This document shows, in pieces, positions 1-8,897 of a stretch of 64,000 nt of DNA (the stretch's first letter is position 1; every line of letters starts with the position of its first letter). The position numbers and the translations under genes were made by a program. The stretch lies in assembly GCA_022800815.1 (NCBI GenBank), contig JAAWRC010000017.1:1-64000 (forward strand), given 5' to 3'. Under the pieces are notes generated by a model. The model saw nothing but the letters and a program-made list of their open reading frames with translations. It made no database searches and had not been told where the DNA came from. This stretch comes from Lachnospiraceae bacterium (GTDB lineage Bacteria; Bacillota; Clostridia; Lachnospirales; Lachnospiraceae).

Positions 1-95
<95 letters not shown>

Positions 96-332
96 TGATT
101 TGATCTTCCGGTTCTAGGATAAGCTCTAGCTCTTTTCCTATATCCCGTTTACTGTTGTTAGGTTGGTCTTCCGTCTGCTCCACTTTAGTCTCTAAAACCT
201 CTATGGCGCTTTCCGAAAGATCGGTTCTCTGAAACTTCTTTTTAAAAGAAACTTCAGGGGTTGGAATATACTGTTCAGTTGTCAAGGTTCTGTCCTGTCT
301 TCCGGCGTTTTCTTTTCTTTCGTCGGCGACAG
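96..332 (-). other. 16S rRNA leader region
   Basis: This stretch lies between the inferred rRNA transcription start and the 16S 5' end. It contains the motif CCTTGACAACTGAACAGT, similar to sequences commonly found around clostridial rRNA genes and probably used in processing or antitermination. A 65-codon TTG-started ORF (88-285) overlaps it and the 16S end, and I regard that ORF as spurious. From 369 to 508, between the promoter and the amidase stop, I see nothing I can name. Confidence 0.5.
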
Positions 333-339
333 CTTATTC

Positions 340-368
340 AATATACCACACGGAATCTGTCGTGTCAA
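340..368 (-). promoter_or_regulatory. rRNA operon promoter
   Basis: On the minus strand TTGACA (363-368) and TATATT (340-345) are separated by exactly 17 nt, upstream of the 16S gene. An A-rich stretch (AAAAAAATTTAAAAAAAG) lies just upstream of the -35 box and resembles an UP element. Transcription would start near 332, giving a leader of about 240 nt before the 16S 5' end. Inferred from sequence only. Confidence 0.8.
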
Positions 369-508
369 CACTTTTTTTAAATTTTTTTGCCGTCGAATTT
401 TGTCTTTTTATACCCTCTCCCGATCCTCCTTCGCCGGCCGCCATTTTTGTCGAAAACGCCCAATTGATTTTCCGTGTTGGTCGGTCGAAGGAGAGCTCGG
501 GATTCAAG

Positions 509-1300
509 CTATCTGGCCCCCACCGTAATAAATGTATTATATCCCATCTGGCGAAGTCTCTGTTCCATGCGCACGGCGTTATCCAGTTTTTCGTAAGCGC
601 CCACTTTTACGCGGAAATAGCCGTCCTCCGCCTCAAGCCACGCCGGAAAACCTTCCGCCTGAAGCTGCTCCAGCATCTGGTCCGCAAAATCCCGGACACG
701 GTACGCCCCCACCTGTACCTGGTAGAGGGGCTGCCTTGCCGGTTCCGCCGTCTGGGTTTCCACATCGTCCATTCCCACCGTTTCCAGAAACCCTTCCGCT
801 ATAGCCCTTGCGATCTCATTGAACTGCCTGTCAAACTGCTCGTTGTCCTTCGGAGAGTCAATGAAACCCGCTTCCACCAGCACCGCCGGCATGGAAGTTC
901 TTCTAAGTACCACCAGATTGGGGCGCTCCGTAATTCCACGATTCTGGAAGCCCAAATCTTCCAGCTCGTCATTGATGTTTGCCGCCAGCCGTTCCGCCTC
1001 GCCGCCTTTGCTGTAGACAAGGGTCTCGATCCCCGAGGCGCCTCCGGGTGCCGCAGTCGCATTTCTATGGATGGAAATAAAATAATCGGCACCGGAATTA
1101 TTCCCCATCACCGCTTTTTCATAGGGCGTATTGTACACGTCCTCCGTTCTCGTGTAAGCCACGTCGATTCCCGCCTGCTCCAGAATCTCGCCCACTGCGA
1201 GAGCTAATGCCAGCGCATCGTCTTTTTCCTGTCTGTTCTGATAAACGGCTCCCGGATCGCGTCCTCCGTGACCTGCGTCTAAAATCACCTTGTATGGCAT
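509..1300 (-). CDS. N-acetylmuramoyl-L-alanine amidase with C-terminal SPOR domain
   Basis: Amidase_3-type zinc hydrolase predicted to cleave the bond between MurNAc and the L-Ala of the stem peptide. The N-terminus reads MPYKVILDAGHGGRDPGA, with the His of DAGHGG as first zinc ligand. The second Zn/catalytic region is seen as SIHRNA, and VLVEAGFID supplies the conserved glutamate. The last ~75 residues (YQVQVGAYRVRDFADQML ... YFRVKVGAYEKLDNA) form a SPOR-like peptidoglycan-binding domain. I chose the ATG at 1300 (263 aa) because it follows AGGAGG at good spacing and matches the family start; the track's longer ORF adds ten residues. No signal peptide is visible, which suggests sporulation- or lysis-type release, or a cytoplasmically translated enzyme exported otherwise. 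A TATGAT-like -10 lies near 1330 but without a convincing -35. Confidence 0.9.
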   Translation of the reverse strand: MPYKVILDAGHGGRDPGAVYQNRQEKDDALALALAVGEILEQAGIDVAYTRTEDVYNTPYEKAVMGNNSGADYFISIHRNATAAPGGASGIETLVYSKGGEAERLAANINDELEDLGFQNRGITERPNLVVLRRTSMPAVLVEAGFIDSPKDNEQFDRQFNEIARAIAEGFLETVGMDDVETQTAEPARQPLYQVQVGAYRVRDFADQMLEQLQAEGFPAWLEAEDGYFRVKVGAYEKLDNAVRMEQRLRQMGYNTFITVGAR

Positions 1301-1442
1301 AGCGTCCTCCTGCTGCCTGATATGCTTCATACTATCATATGCGAAGCTGCCGGAAGCGTTCCAAATCCTCCCTCGTCGTATTGAGCAAAGACGTGTTTCA
1401 ACTAATTTGGGAAAGAAACCAAAAAATCCTGACCACTACAGC

Positions 1443-2456
1443 CTATTCCCATCTGGCAAACTTCTTATCCCCATCTTTCAAATCTTCCCTGCGGACCACC
1501 TTATTTCCTATCTTCTCGTCATAATATTCATCAATATAGACATAGTAATCGTCTATGCCCATCCCTTCCAACTGTCTTCCAATTTCCTGATGCCAAAGGC
1601 TCACAATAATAACCCTGCTATCCTTATCTGCCAAGGCAGGAAGTTCTGCGGGATTCTTTATCTCAACTCCATACAGTTCTTTTCCCCATTTGCCAGAAAA
1701 ATTGTCAAAGGCACATACCACCTGCCCCCTTAGGTTAAACCTTTCCAGCCAAATGCGCAGGGAATCAGCCGCCCCGAAGAGCAGTATTTTTTTTCCCTCT
1801 ATGCCCTCAAGCATTCCGGTATACCGCCTGATATAACCCTCGTATCCTCTCTCCGTATCAAAAAACCAACAGGAGGGACGGCTTTCCCTCACTCCGTGCG
1901 GCCACGCCCATTCTCCATAAACTTCATTCAGAATCTTCCTTGGCATAGCAGGTATCCTCATCTGCATTCCCTCGAACATTCCTGTCCCGGCAGGCTCGAA
2001 CCATGACTTCAGATAGACCGCTTCTTTCTTCTCCTTATTCAGCAGTGTAGGCGTATGGTAAGCCCCCATCCCCGGAAGCTCCGCCAAGGGGATGATATCA
2101 ATCGAAATTCCCTGATGCCCTTCCGTCTTCAAACAATCCAAAAACTCCTCCCGAAATGCCGTAGTCCCATTCTTCCGAAGTTTTGCAAATCGACAGAGCC
2201 CCAGATCCTGCGGAACCTGAAGCAGATACTTCTCCGTGTCAAACCACTCCCGGTGCTCGCACAGGTTCAGGTAATCCATCATCGGCATTGCCACATCTAT
2301 GTCATCGTCCCAGGGCAAAAAGCCCCCGTTGCGCTGTATGCCAAGCAACGTCCCCAAAAACGCATACCACTTAAGGTTATGCTCCTCGCACACATCAATG
2401 AACACTTCCAGCAGCTCCAACTCTACCTTTCTCAATCTCGAAACGTTATCTACCAT
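1443..2456 (-). CDS. LicD-family phosphotransferase with C-terminal Rossmann-like domain
   Basis: Residues ~10-200 are a LicD/fukutin-type nucleotidyltransferase-fold domain. They contain the hallmark GTLLGIQRNGGFLPWDDDID, whose Asp cluster (about residues 50-54) binds metal. LicD proteins transfer phosphocholine or another phospho-alditol from a CDP donor to a glycan. Residues ~222-308 (KKILLFGAADSLRIWLERF ... VCAFDNFSGKWGKELYGV) form a small Rossmann-like domain also present in five other proteins of this island. The ATG follows a GGAGGGGGCGAGG ribosome site. This is the last gene of the island in transcription order. Donor and acceptor cannot be read from sequence; CDP-glycerol or CDP-ribitol fits the neighbours as well as CDP-choline. 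Confidence 0.85.
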   Translation of the reverse strand: MVDNVSRLRKVELELLEVFIDVCEEHNLKWYAFLGTLLGIQRNGGFLPWDDDIDVAMPMMDYLNLCEHREWFDTEKYLLQVPQDLGLCRFAKLRKNGTTAFREEFLDCLKTEGHQGISIDIIPLAELPGMGAYHTPTLLNKEKKEAVYLKSWFEPAGTGMFEGMQMRIPAMPRKILNEVYGEWAWPHGVRESRPSCWFFDTERGYEGYIRRYTGMLEGIEGKKILLFGAADSLRIWLERFNLRGQVVCAFDNFSGKWGKELYGVEIKNPAELPALADKDSRVIIVSLWHQEIGRQLEGMGIDDYYVYIDEYYDEKIGNKVVRREDLKDGDKKFARWE

Positions 2457-2480
2457 AGCCTCGCCCCCTCCTCACGAAAT

Positions 2481-3437
2481 CTATACCCACGCTGCCTTGT
2501 GATTTACAACCATTCTATCCCTGCCCGCACCAAACCTCGTAAAATAAATCTCTTTACTTCTACCGTCCACCTGCATGACGTCAAAGCTCTCCTGCGTCCG
2601 GTCACCAAGTCTACGGTAAGGAACCATGGCCCTCTCTGGTTTATGCTCCGTAAAATACTCGCACTTGGCACAGTTGACCGAAATAATCGGAAATTTCCCA
2701 TTCTTTAAATCATTGAACAAATGATCACAGTGATTATGTCCATTGATAAAGGCAAGTATCCTCCCCGCATACCGATCAAGCACAGTAATCAGTTTCTCTC
2801 TGTTCCGGATATTGTCTGTCCATGCCTGCAGACGCACCAATGGCGTCAGGTGGGAAAACACGATCGCTAAATAGTTCTCCGGCATCATACGAAATACCGA
2901 CTCCAGCCAATGGGTACAGTAATCCGTAAAGCCATATCGCACCGGCTCTTTTGGATCAAACGAGTCTATGAAGATGAACCTGAGTCCCTGATTCGGTATG
3001 TCCACATAATATTGCGGTCTGTCCGGATAACAAATGTCAGGATTACCGCGAAAATAATTATAATCATGATTGCCCGGAACAAGATATACATTTGGGCTGA
3101 TACTCTCCAAATCACTGATTACCTGTGCAGTTATTTTCCTTGTATCTCTTTCCGGGAGCAGGCCGTCCGTCAAGTCCCCCAGGTGGACAATCCCTGAAAT
3201 CGGACTGCGTTCCTCCAAGTTCTTCATAGCCGCCACGGTATCGTCCCAGGTGCCATGATAAGTAAAGTGAGAGTCGGCCAGCAGCAACCACGCTGGCAGG
3301 TCAGGCTTCAGCCTTCTCACGACATTATCAACCTCCGCATTCATCCAATCCGGAACGCCCTCCGACTCCCGCCACGGCTCCCAAACAGAATCCGGCGCAT
3401 AGTCGTAGGTATATATCCAACGGGAATTTTTATCCAT
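2481..3437 (-). CDS. Calcineurin-like metallophosphoesterase
   Basis: A 318-aa protein with the ordered dimetal phosphoesterase motifs: LLLADSHFT (residues ~51-59), HLGDLTDG, VPGNHDYN, FSHLTP and FINGHNHCDH. No signal peptide or membrane segment is seen, so it should act in the cytosol. I chose the ATG at 3437, which overlaps the upstream gene's stop as TGATG and follows AAAAGGTG; the track start is an upstream TTG. Within this island it could hydrolyse a phosphate ester or phosphodiester of a glycan precursor, but the substrate is unknown. Confidence 0.82.
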   Translation of the reverse strand: MDKNSRWIYTYDYAPDSVWEPWRESEGVPDWMNAEVDNVVRRLKPDLPAWLLLADSHFTYHGTWDDTVAAMKNLEERSPISGIVHLGDLTDGLLPERDTRKITAQVISDLESISPNVYLVPGNHDYNYFRGNPDICYPDRPQYYVDIPNQGLRFIFIDSFDPKEPVRYGFTDYCTHWLESVFRMMPENYLAIVFSHLTPLVRLQAWTDNIRNREKLITVLDRYAGRILAFINGHNHCDHLFNDLKNGKFPIISVNCAKCEYFTEHKPERAMVPYRRLGDRTQESFDVMQVDGRSKEIYFTRFGAGRDRMVVNHKAAWV

Positions 3438-4522
3438 CAATAACAACACCTTTTCTGTTTTGTACCATTTTCTCTTCCCAGTATATCAAGAGTTCTTCTT
3501 ACCCCGGCTTTAATGTCATAGCGCATTTCCCACCCCAGTTGTTTCAACAGCTTTCCATTCAGCCTTGCCTTGACTGCAGTACTGTAGCCTGCCGCCTCCG
3601 TCTTGTCAGGCAATTCATAGATGACATTTTTTCCATTGTATTCCGCAATCAATCCCGCCAGTTCCTTCAGCCTGATATCAGATTTCTCATCGGCTATGTT
3701 ATAGGCCATCCCCTTCCTTCCGAGCAGCAGAACGCTCAAAAGGCCGCTCACGGCGTCCGACACGTAACAATACGAATAAAATTGCTCCCCATTGGACTTC
3801 AACACAACATCCTCACCGGATATTCCTTTTTTCAGAAACTGAGATAATGCTTTTGAATCCGTTGTTAGCATTGTCGGGCCATATGTCCTAGTAAGTCTCG
3901 CCACGACAGCATCCACACCTTTGCTTCGTATATATGCCTGACAAAGCGCCTCCGCACATCTTTTACTCTCCGGATACCCCGCCCGAAGCGTATTTGAATC
4001 AATATATCCGCAATACTCTTCATCAAAAAACTCTACATCCCCTCTGTTTTCTCCATAAATCTCATTTGAGGATGCCAGCAGGACCCGTTTCGTCTGGCAT
4101 GCGGCAGCTATATCTAACATATTCTGGGTTCCCACCACGTTCGTCATAATTGTTCCAATCGGATCACCTGAATATTGCAAGGGATGGGTATTGCTCGCCA
4201 AATGCAGCACATATGTAATCTTCTCGCTTTCCGGCAATCTAAGAGGTCTCTGAACATCATGGCTCAAAAACGAAAAATTACTATCCCCATAGCAATACGC
4301 AAATCTCCTCTTCGCCCTAGCCTCATCCCTTCCTATTGCAAATATCCTGCAATTCATGGCATAGGCCTGGTTCCTATACATAATCAAATCGACCAGAAAA
4401 CTTCCAATCAGGCCCGTGCTTCCGGTAATCAGGATTTCGGCATTATGAAGTTTCTCCCAAGGCAGACGAAGATCTGCCACATATTTTATATCCTCCATAT
4501 AAAGCTCATTATCCGTCAACAT
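3437..4522 (-). CDS. NAD-dependent epimerase/dehydratase (extended SDR)
   Basis: Extended short-chain dehydrogenase of 361 aa. The glycine-rich NAD motif LITGSTGLIG is at residues ~31-40, HLAS at ~107-110, an SSNEIYG segment at ~151-157, and the catalytic Y-x3-K is GYPESK (Y183, K187). Members convert nucleotide-linked sugars (epimerases, 4,6-dehydratases, decarboxylases). It lies directly downstream of an IspD/TarI-like cytidylyltransferase, which suggests a CDP-linked substrate, but that is inference. The ATG follows GGGGAGG. A one-base overlap with the metallophosphoesterase start indicates translational coupling. Confidence 0.82.
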   Translation of the reverse strand: MLTDNELYMEDIKYVADLRLPWEKLHNAEILITGSTGLIGSFLVDLIMYRNQAYAMNCRIFAIGRDEARAKRRFAYCYGDSNFSFLSHDVQRPLRLPESEKITYVLHLASNTHPLQYSGDPIGTIMTNVVGTQNMLDIAAACQTKRVLLASSNEIYGENRGDVEFFDEEYCGYIDSNTLRAGYPESKRCAEALCQAYIRSKGVDAVVARLTRTYGPTMLTTDSKALSQFLKKGISGEDVVLKSNGEQFYSYCYVSDAVSGLLSVLLLGRKGMAYNIADEKSDIRLKELAGLIAEYNGKNVIYELPDKTEAAGYSTAVKARLNGKLLKQLGWEMRYDIKAGVRRTLDILGRENGTKQKRCCY

Positions 4523-4543
4523 TCCCAGGACCTCCCCAAATCC

Positions 4544-5269
4544 TTACTTCAACCAGTTATCCTTCTCAGACCTTAAGTATGCCTTGAACATCTCCAGATC
4601 ATCCCTCGTTGTTAGCTTGATATTCTTATCCGACCCCGCCGCAAAATGAAGCTCCTCTCCCAGATCCACCATCATCGTGTTGGTATACGCCGAACCCGTA
4701 ATGCCAATTCCTTTATCAAGGGCTTCGTGGTATTTTTTATACAGTATCTCAAACTTGTAAGCCTGCGGTGTGGATACCCTCCGAAGCGTCTCCCGCGGAA
4801 CATATTCCTTCGTGATTTCGGGATTATCCTTGTCTACCACGAAAATCTGCTCGTTATAAGGAAGAGATGTAACAGCATTGCCATAAGCCTTGCATTTGAC
4901 AATCACATCTGTAAGCACGCTCTCATCTACAAGCGGACGAATGCCATCATGTATTATGACGATATCCTCAGGGCAAAGTTTCCCCTCAAGGCAGAAAACA
5001 CCGTTCCTGATGGATTCCTGTACGGAACCTCCTCCGTCAATCACCCATTCCAGCTTGTCAATATTAAATTGTTTTGCATAAGCCCATACGATATCCTTCC
5101 AGCCGGCCAGGCACACCACGCCAATGGAATCCACCTGCGCATGCCGCTGAAATCCTTCCAGCGTATATATCAGAATGGGCTTATCATAAACATGAATAAA
5201 CTGCTTTGGAATATCCTGACCCATCCTGTTCCCCGAGCCTCCGGCTACGATAATGGCATTTATTGACAC
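4544..5269 (-). CDS. IspD/TarI-like cytidylyltransferase
   Basis: A 241-aa GT-A-like nucleotidyltransferase starting MSINAIIVAGGSGNRMG and continuing with IPKQF, the signature of the IspD/TarI family that transfers CMP from CTP. Further family features are VIIHDGIRPLV and the late RRVSTPQAYKFE segment. IspD makes CDP-methylerythritol; TarI makes CDP-ribitol for teichoic acids and LTA-like polymers. Its position in a polyol-phosphate and sugar island favours a TarI-type alditol-phosphate role over isoprenoid synthesis. The usual TarJ alcohol dehydrogenase partner is absent and an extended SDR follows instead. Start is a GTG preceded by AGGAGGACGGCGAGG. Confidence 0.83.
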   Translation of the reverse strand: MSINAIIVAGGSGNRMGQDIPKQFIHVYDKPILIYTLEGFQRHAQVDSIGVVCLAGWKDIVWAYAKQFNIDKLEWVIDGGGSVQESIRNGVFCLEGKLCPEDIVIIHDGIRPLVDESVLTDVIVKCKAYGNAVTSLPYNEQIFVVDKDNPEITKEYVPRETLRRVSTPQAYKFEILYKKYHEALDKGIGITGSAYTNTMMVDLGEELHFAAGSDKNIKLTTRDDLEMFKAYLRSEKDNWLK

Positions 5270-5295
5270 CCTCGCCGTCCTCCTTTGTCCACCTT

Positions 5296-7572
5296 TTACA
5301 AAAGGTTCTTCTCAATCAGAGCTTTGATATTTGTCGAATTTGTACTTTTCGTATATGGAAGAAATACCAGATCCGCACCATGCTCTCTCAGATATTTCTG
5401 CGCATCCAGCCAATATGGCGCATTGATGTAGTCGCTCCCTGAAAACTGGACATCAAAATGATACATTGCGAAAGCTTCCTGCGGTCCGTTGTATTCAAGT
5501 GGAATTTCCACTACCTCGTCAACAAACCTGCAGCTCCTGACCAAATCCACTCTTTCATCAAAGGGAATAAACGGGTTTACGCCTTTCTTCTTTACAACGC
5601 CCTTGTCAGACACTACTCCGACGATCAGGTAGTCGCACATTGATTTTGCCTTCCGCAAAAGATTCAGATGCCCTACATGGTATAAATCAAACACTCCGGA
5701 AATATATCCCACGTGATATTTCTTTTTGCCATCCGCAACGTTCATTTCTGCCGTTGGCCGTCTTTTTTTAGGGTAAGGTTTTACCGGATCATAGATGCTG
5801 AATTCCGATACCCCCATATCCTCCAACTGTTTCATGACGGAAATATAATTTTTGATGCATACAAGAACCTTAAACTCCCCGGGTGAAAGCCTGTGGAGCA
5901 ATTCGGGGGACTGGATCCTGATACCATACAATTCCTCTCCCCATCGCTTTTCCTGATTGTCCACAATGGCATAAACCGGATAATCCTCACGATACATGCT
6001 CATAAACTGCTCTGCAAACCTGCCCGAACCAAAAAGGATGAGCTTCCTTGTATCACAATGATTAAAAATGTCCACAAAAAGACGGTAATAATCATCCGAA
6101 GTATAATTCATCCTCTGCCGGTTGGAATTTACGATATCCGCATTTCTACGGACCTTTTGATGATACTGCCACAATTCCCCCTCACTTCGAAGTTCCCATA
6201 AGAAGCGCCCTTCCATTTCCCGCCAATCCTGAATCCTCTGCCACAGATGATACCTCTCATAAAGGATCTCCGCCGGAAGTATTTTGTTAAGTTCACTGTT
6301 TCCAAAATACAGCGTGGTAATCACGCGGGCACGGATTGCGTTGGCGGGAAATCGCTCCTTGCGAAATTCCTGGTCAAAGAATACAAAATCTCCATTCACA
6401 TAAAAGCTGTTTAACGGCACCAAATCCAGATATCCGTATTCCAAAGTGAGTCCCAGGTCATCGTCCTCCTCCCCTCCCACGGCGACGGAAGAGGAGACGA
6501 CAAGATCCATGAAGCGATCCATCGCTTGATAAAAATCATCGAGATCTGTCCGAAGAAGATTCTTGAGATACAGTTGTCCAGTCGGTGCTTCCATATACGG
6601 CATGCGGATACTACCATCCGTACACTCCATCTCGACCGTCTTCAACCCATGCTTTCTTAAATCCTCCGAATAAGAAAGCATTCTGTTTATTCTCTCAGCC
6701 CCCTCCGGATATGCGGGTTTCTTTTCAACCGTATTGTCTTCACGTATAACGGTAAGCATCGCATTCCTGTGATTTCTCTCCATCGATGAAGTAACCTGGA
6801 GAACATCCGATAACCCCGCCCGCTCCGTGCAGCCCGCCTCCACCAGATATGCATTTGCCATGGGGTGAAACATCCCGTTAGAAAACAGCGATTGGTAAAG
6901 AGACTCCTCCTCAAGGAATACCGTTTCCGGCGAATAGTACGACGGGTACAGCCTGTTTGCCAGATCTTCATTCGGGATGTAGTCATACTTGAGCAAATGG
7001 CTGGGGTTTTCCAGGTTGGAAAGGACCGAATAAAAATTTCGCCGGAGAAACCCCTCGGATCCCAGAATCTGTTCTATTTCAAATTTTGCGTACATCCGCC
7101 CCCGGAAAACATCCTCGGATTTCATATATGCACGCCGATAATTTTCCACGCCGTCAAAATTTCGATTTGTATAGCAATCTCTGTCTCCACAGAAATATCG
7201 TATTCCAAAGCGGTTGTTAAAACCAAGCAGGCAAATGCCGTCCGGTTTCAAAAGACGCTTCCAGCAACGGAGCACGGTTTCCGGATCCTCCGCCTTTTCA
7301 ATTAAGCCAATACAAATAACGTAGTCGAACTGACCATTTCGTTCAGCGCAAAAGTCGTTTTCAACGGAACGCAAAAGGGTCGCCACGGTAACGCTCAGAT
7401 GATCTCCCACCTGATTTCCCTCATCATCGTAAACATACCCCGATTTACTCATCAAAAATTCACAGATGGCATCCCCTTCACGCCCCACATAAAGCACGTC
7501 GGCATCCTTATGAAATTTATACCACGCAATAAGTCCCTTTTGCAGTTCTTTGATCTGCGTCATATGATCCAT
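5296..7572 (-). CDS. Four-domain fusion: methyltransferase, kinase-like, Rossmann-like, TagD-like cytidylyltransferase
   Basis: A 758-aa multidomain protein. Residues ~22-195 look like a class I SAM methyltransferase (DVLYVGREGDAICEFL, FDYVICIGLIEKAEDP, LLKPDGICLLGFNN). Residues ~270-460 carry a kinase-like pattern: YLDLVPLNSFYVNGDFVFFD resembles the catalytic-loop and metal-binding segments of small-molecule kinases, and QEF follows. Residues ~508-590 (KLILFGSGRFAEQF ... AIVDNQEKRWGEELYGI) are the island's recurrent Rossmann-like domain. Residues ~617-758 are a complete cytidylyltransferase with GVFDLYHVGHLNLL (HxGH) and a late STNSTNIK. Methyltransferase-kinase fusions are known to cap O-polysaccharides (WbdD), so chain termination or modification with a CDP-activated group is possible. 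Start is supported by GAGGGG at loose spacing. Confidence 0.78.
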   Translation of the reverse strand: MDHMTQIKELQKGLIAWYKFHKDADVLYVGREGDAICEFLMSKSGYVYDDEGNQVGDHLSVTVATLLRSVENDFCAERNGQFDYVICIGLIEKAEDPETVLRCWKRLLKPDGICLLGFNNRFGIRYFCGDRDCYTNRNFDGVENYRRAYMKSEDVFRGRMYAKFEIEQILGSEGFLRRNFYSVLSNLENPSHLLKYDYIPNEDLANRLYPSYYSPETVFLEEESLYQSLFSNGMFHPMANAYLVEAGCTERAGLSDVLQVTSSMERNHRNAMLTVIREDNTVEKKPAYPEGAERINRMLSYSEDLRKHGLKTVEMECTDGSIRMPYMEAPTGQLYLKNLLRTDLDDFYQAMDRFMDLVVSSSVAVGGEEDDDLGLTLEYGYLDLVPLNSFYVNGDFVFFDQEFRKERFPANAIRARVITTLYFGNSELNKILPAEILYERYHLWQRIQDWREMEGRFLWELRSEGELWQYHQKVRRNADIVNSNRQRMNYTSDDYYRLFVDIFNHCDTRKLILFGSGRFAEQFMSMYREDYPVYAIVDNQEKRWGEELYGIRIQSPELLHRLSPGEFKVLVCIKNYISVMKQLEDMGVSEFSIYDPVKPYPKKRRPTAEMNVADGKKKYHVGYISGVFDLYHVGHLNLLRKAKSMCDYLIVGVVSDKGVVKKKGVNPFIPFDERVDLVRSCRFVDEVVEIPLEYNGPQEAFAMYHFDVQFSGSDYINAPYWLDAQKYLREHGADLVFLPYTKSTNSTNIKALIEKNLL

Positions 7573-7592
7573 AATTTATGTTCATCCCCTCA

Positions 7593-8897
7593 TCATATAA
7601 TCCAATAGAAATTATCAAACATGTCCTCACATTCCAGGAAGGAATGGATCCCCTTTTTATATAACTCCTCTTCGATTTCCCTGTGTGACCTTGAATGCCT
7701 CTTTGCTCCAATGATGAATTCACAGTTTTCTGTATGAATCTGCGGATCATAAATATTTCTGACAGGAAAAATGCCAATCATTGACGATTTCACTTCACCC
7801 TTGGTCACAATGAAACCAGCCAGTTTACTGACAATGCCAACAGAGTGTAATATACGCATCGTCCTCTGTGCCCTGTCTTCCATTCCGCATATCCATATAT
7901 GGTCTGCCTGATTCAGCCTGGACAGAATGCGATTCCGCATGTGGATTATATTTTCACAAAAAACTTCCGGAGCAGCGGAAAACCGTCTAAACCAGTCAAC
8001 CGCACTCCCGTCGGCCATTTTCTCAAGCAGATACCCATACTCCTCGTAATCCTTGGATATCACTTCCAAATAATCCATCTTTGTCTCATCAGAAATTCTC
8101 AGTAAATTTCCCGCATGGCGAAACAATTGATAATAATTGCAGTATTCCAAATCACTTCCGCTCAGGCCGTTTTCAGCCAATTTCTTTCTTACCCATCGGT
8201 ATTCCTCAAGCATTGCATATTCTTTATATTTCCCGCGTATCGACGATCCCTCATTGTCCTGCCTGTACAGGTACAGCGGCTCGTCGATCCACATGGCTCT
8301 TGAAGCATAGTACATCGTTTGTATCCAAAAACCATTGTCCTGAAAAGAAGCACCGGGAGATTCATGATGACGTATATGAAACTTGTCCAAAAATGTTTTC
8401 CTATATATTCCGCTCCAGGTATTCATAAAAAAGCGGAAAAATTTATCCCGATCATTCTCTTTTAACACAATTCCAAAATATCCATCCACTCCATAAGCAT
8501 GATGAGGAATACGGTATCCCATGGAATCCCAGCAAAAATAACATTCACCCTTTACCATGTCCAAGTCATGTTCACAGGCCAACGCATACAGTCTTTGATA
8601 CATATTGCCCAGTATGGAATCATCGCTTTCTACAATTCCAATATATTCACCTTTTGCACAGTCAATCCCGAAATTGACAGCACTCCCATACCCCCCATTA
8701 TTTCTGTGAAAAACCCTTATCCGCCCATCCATATCAGCATAGTAATCCAATATTTCAGGGCACCTGTCCGTTGCGCCATCATCGACGCAAATAATCTCAA
8801 TATCTTTTAATGTCTGGGCAAGTATGCTGTCAAGGCATTGCCTCAGGTATTTATCCACATTATAGACAGGGACAATAATGGAAACCGCTGGTCTCAT
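7593..8897 (-). CDS. Family 2 glycosyltransferase with C-terminal Rossmann-like domain
   Basis: A 434-aa protein. The GT-A domain is classical GT2: PAVSIIVPVYNVDKYLRQCL at the N-terminus, IICVDDGATD, and ESDDS as the DxD-type metal site near residue 95. Residues from about 335 (HIWICGMEDRAQRTMRIL ... CEFIIGAKRHSRSHREIEEE) look like a divergent copy of the Rossmann-like domain found in the LicD and four-domain proteins. No transmembrane helix is seen. The start overlaps the upstream gene by 4 nt (ATGA) and follows GAGG. Donor and acceptor are unknown. Confidence 0.87.
   Translation of the reverse strand: MRPAVSIIVPVYNVDKYLRQCLDSILAQTLKDIEIICVDDGATDRCPEILDYYADMDGRIRVFHRNNGGYGSAVNFGIDCAKGEYIGIVESDDSILGNMYQRLYALACEHDLDMVKGECYFCWDSMGYRIPHHAYGVDGYFGIVLKENDRDKFFRFFMNTWSGIYRKTFLDKFHIRHHESPGASFQDNGFWIQTMYYASRAMWIDEPLYLYRQDNEGSSIRGKYKEYAMLEEYRWVRKKLAENGLSGSDLEYCNYYQLFRHAGNLLRISDETKMDYLEVISKDYEEYGYLLEKMADGSAVDWFRRFSAAPEVFCENIIHMRNRILSRLNQADHIWICGMEDRAQRTMRILHSVGIVSKLAGFIVTKGEVKSSMIGIFPVRNIYDPQIHTENCEFIIGAKRHSRSHREIEEELYKKGIHSFLECEDMFDNFYWII

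Noticed and set aside
362-1207. 281-aa plus-strand ORF
   Set aside because: Antisense to the amidase and starts inside the rRNA promoter region; no recognisable features.
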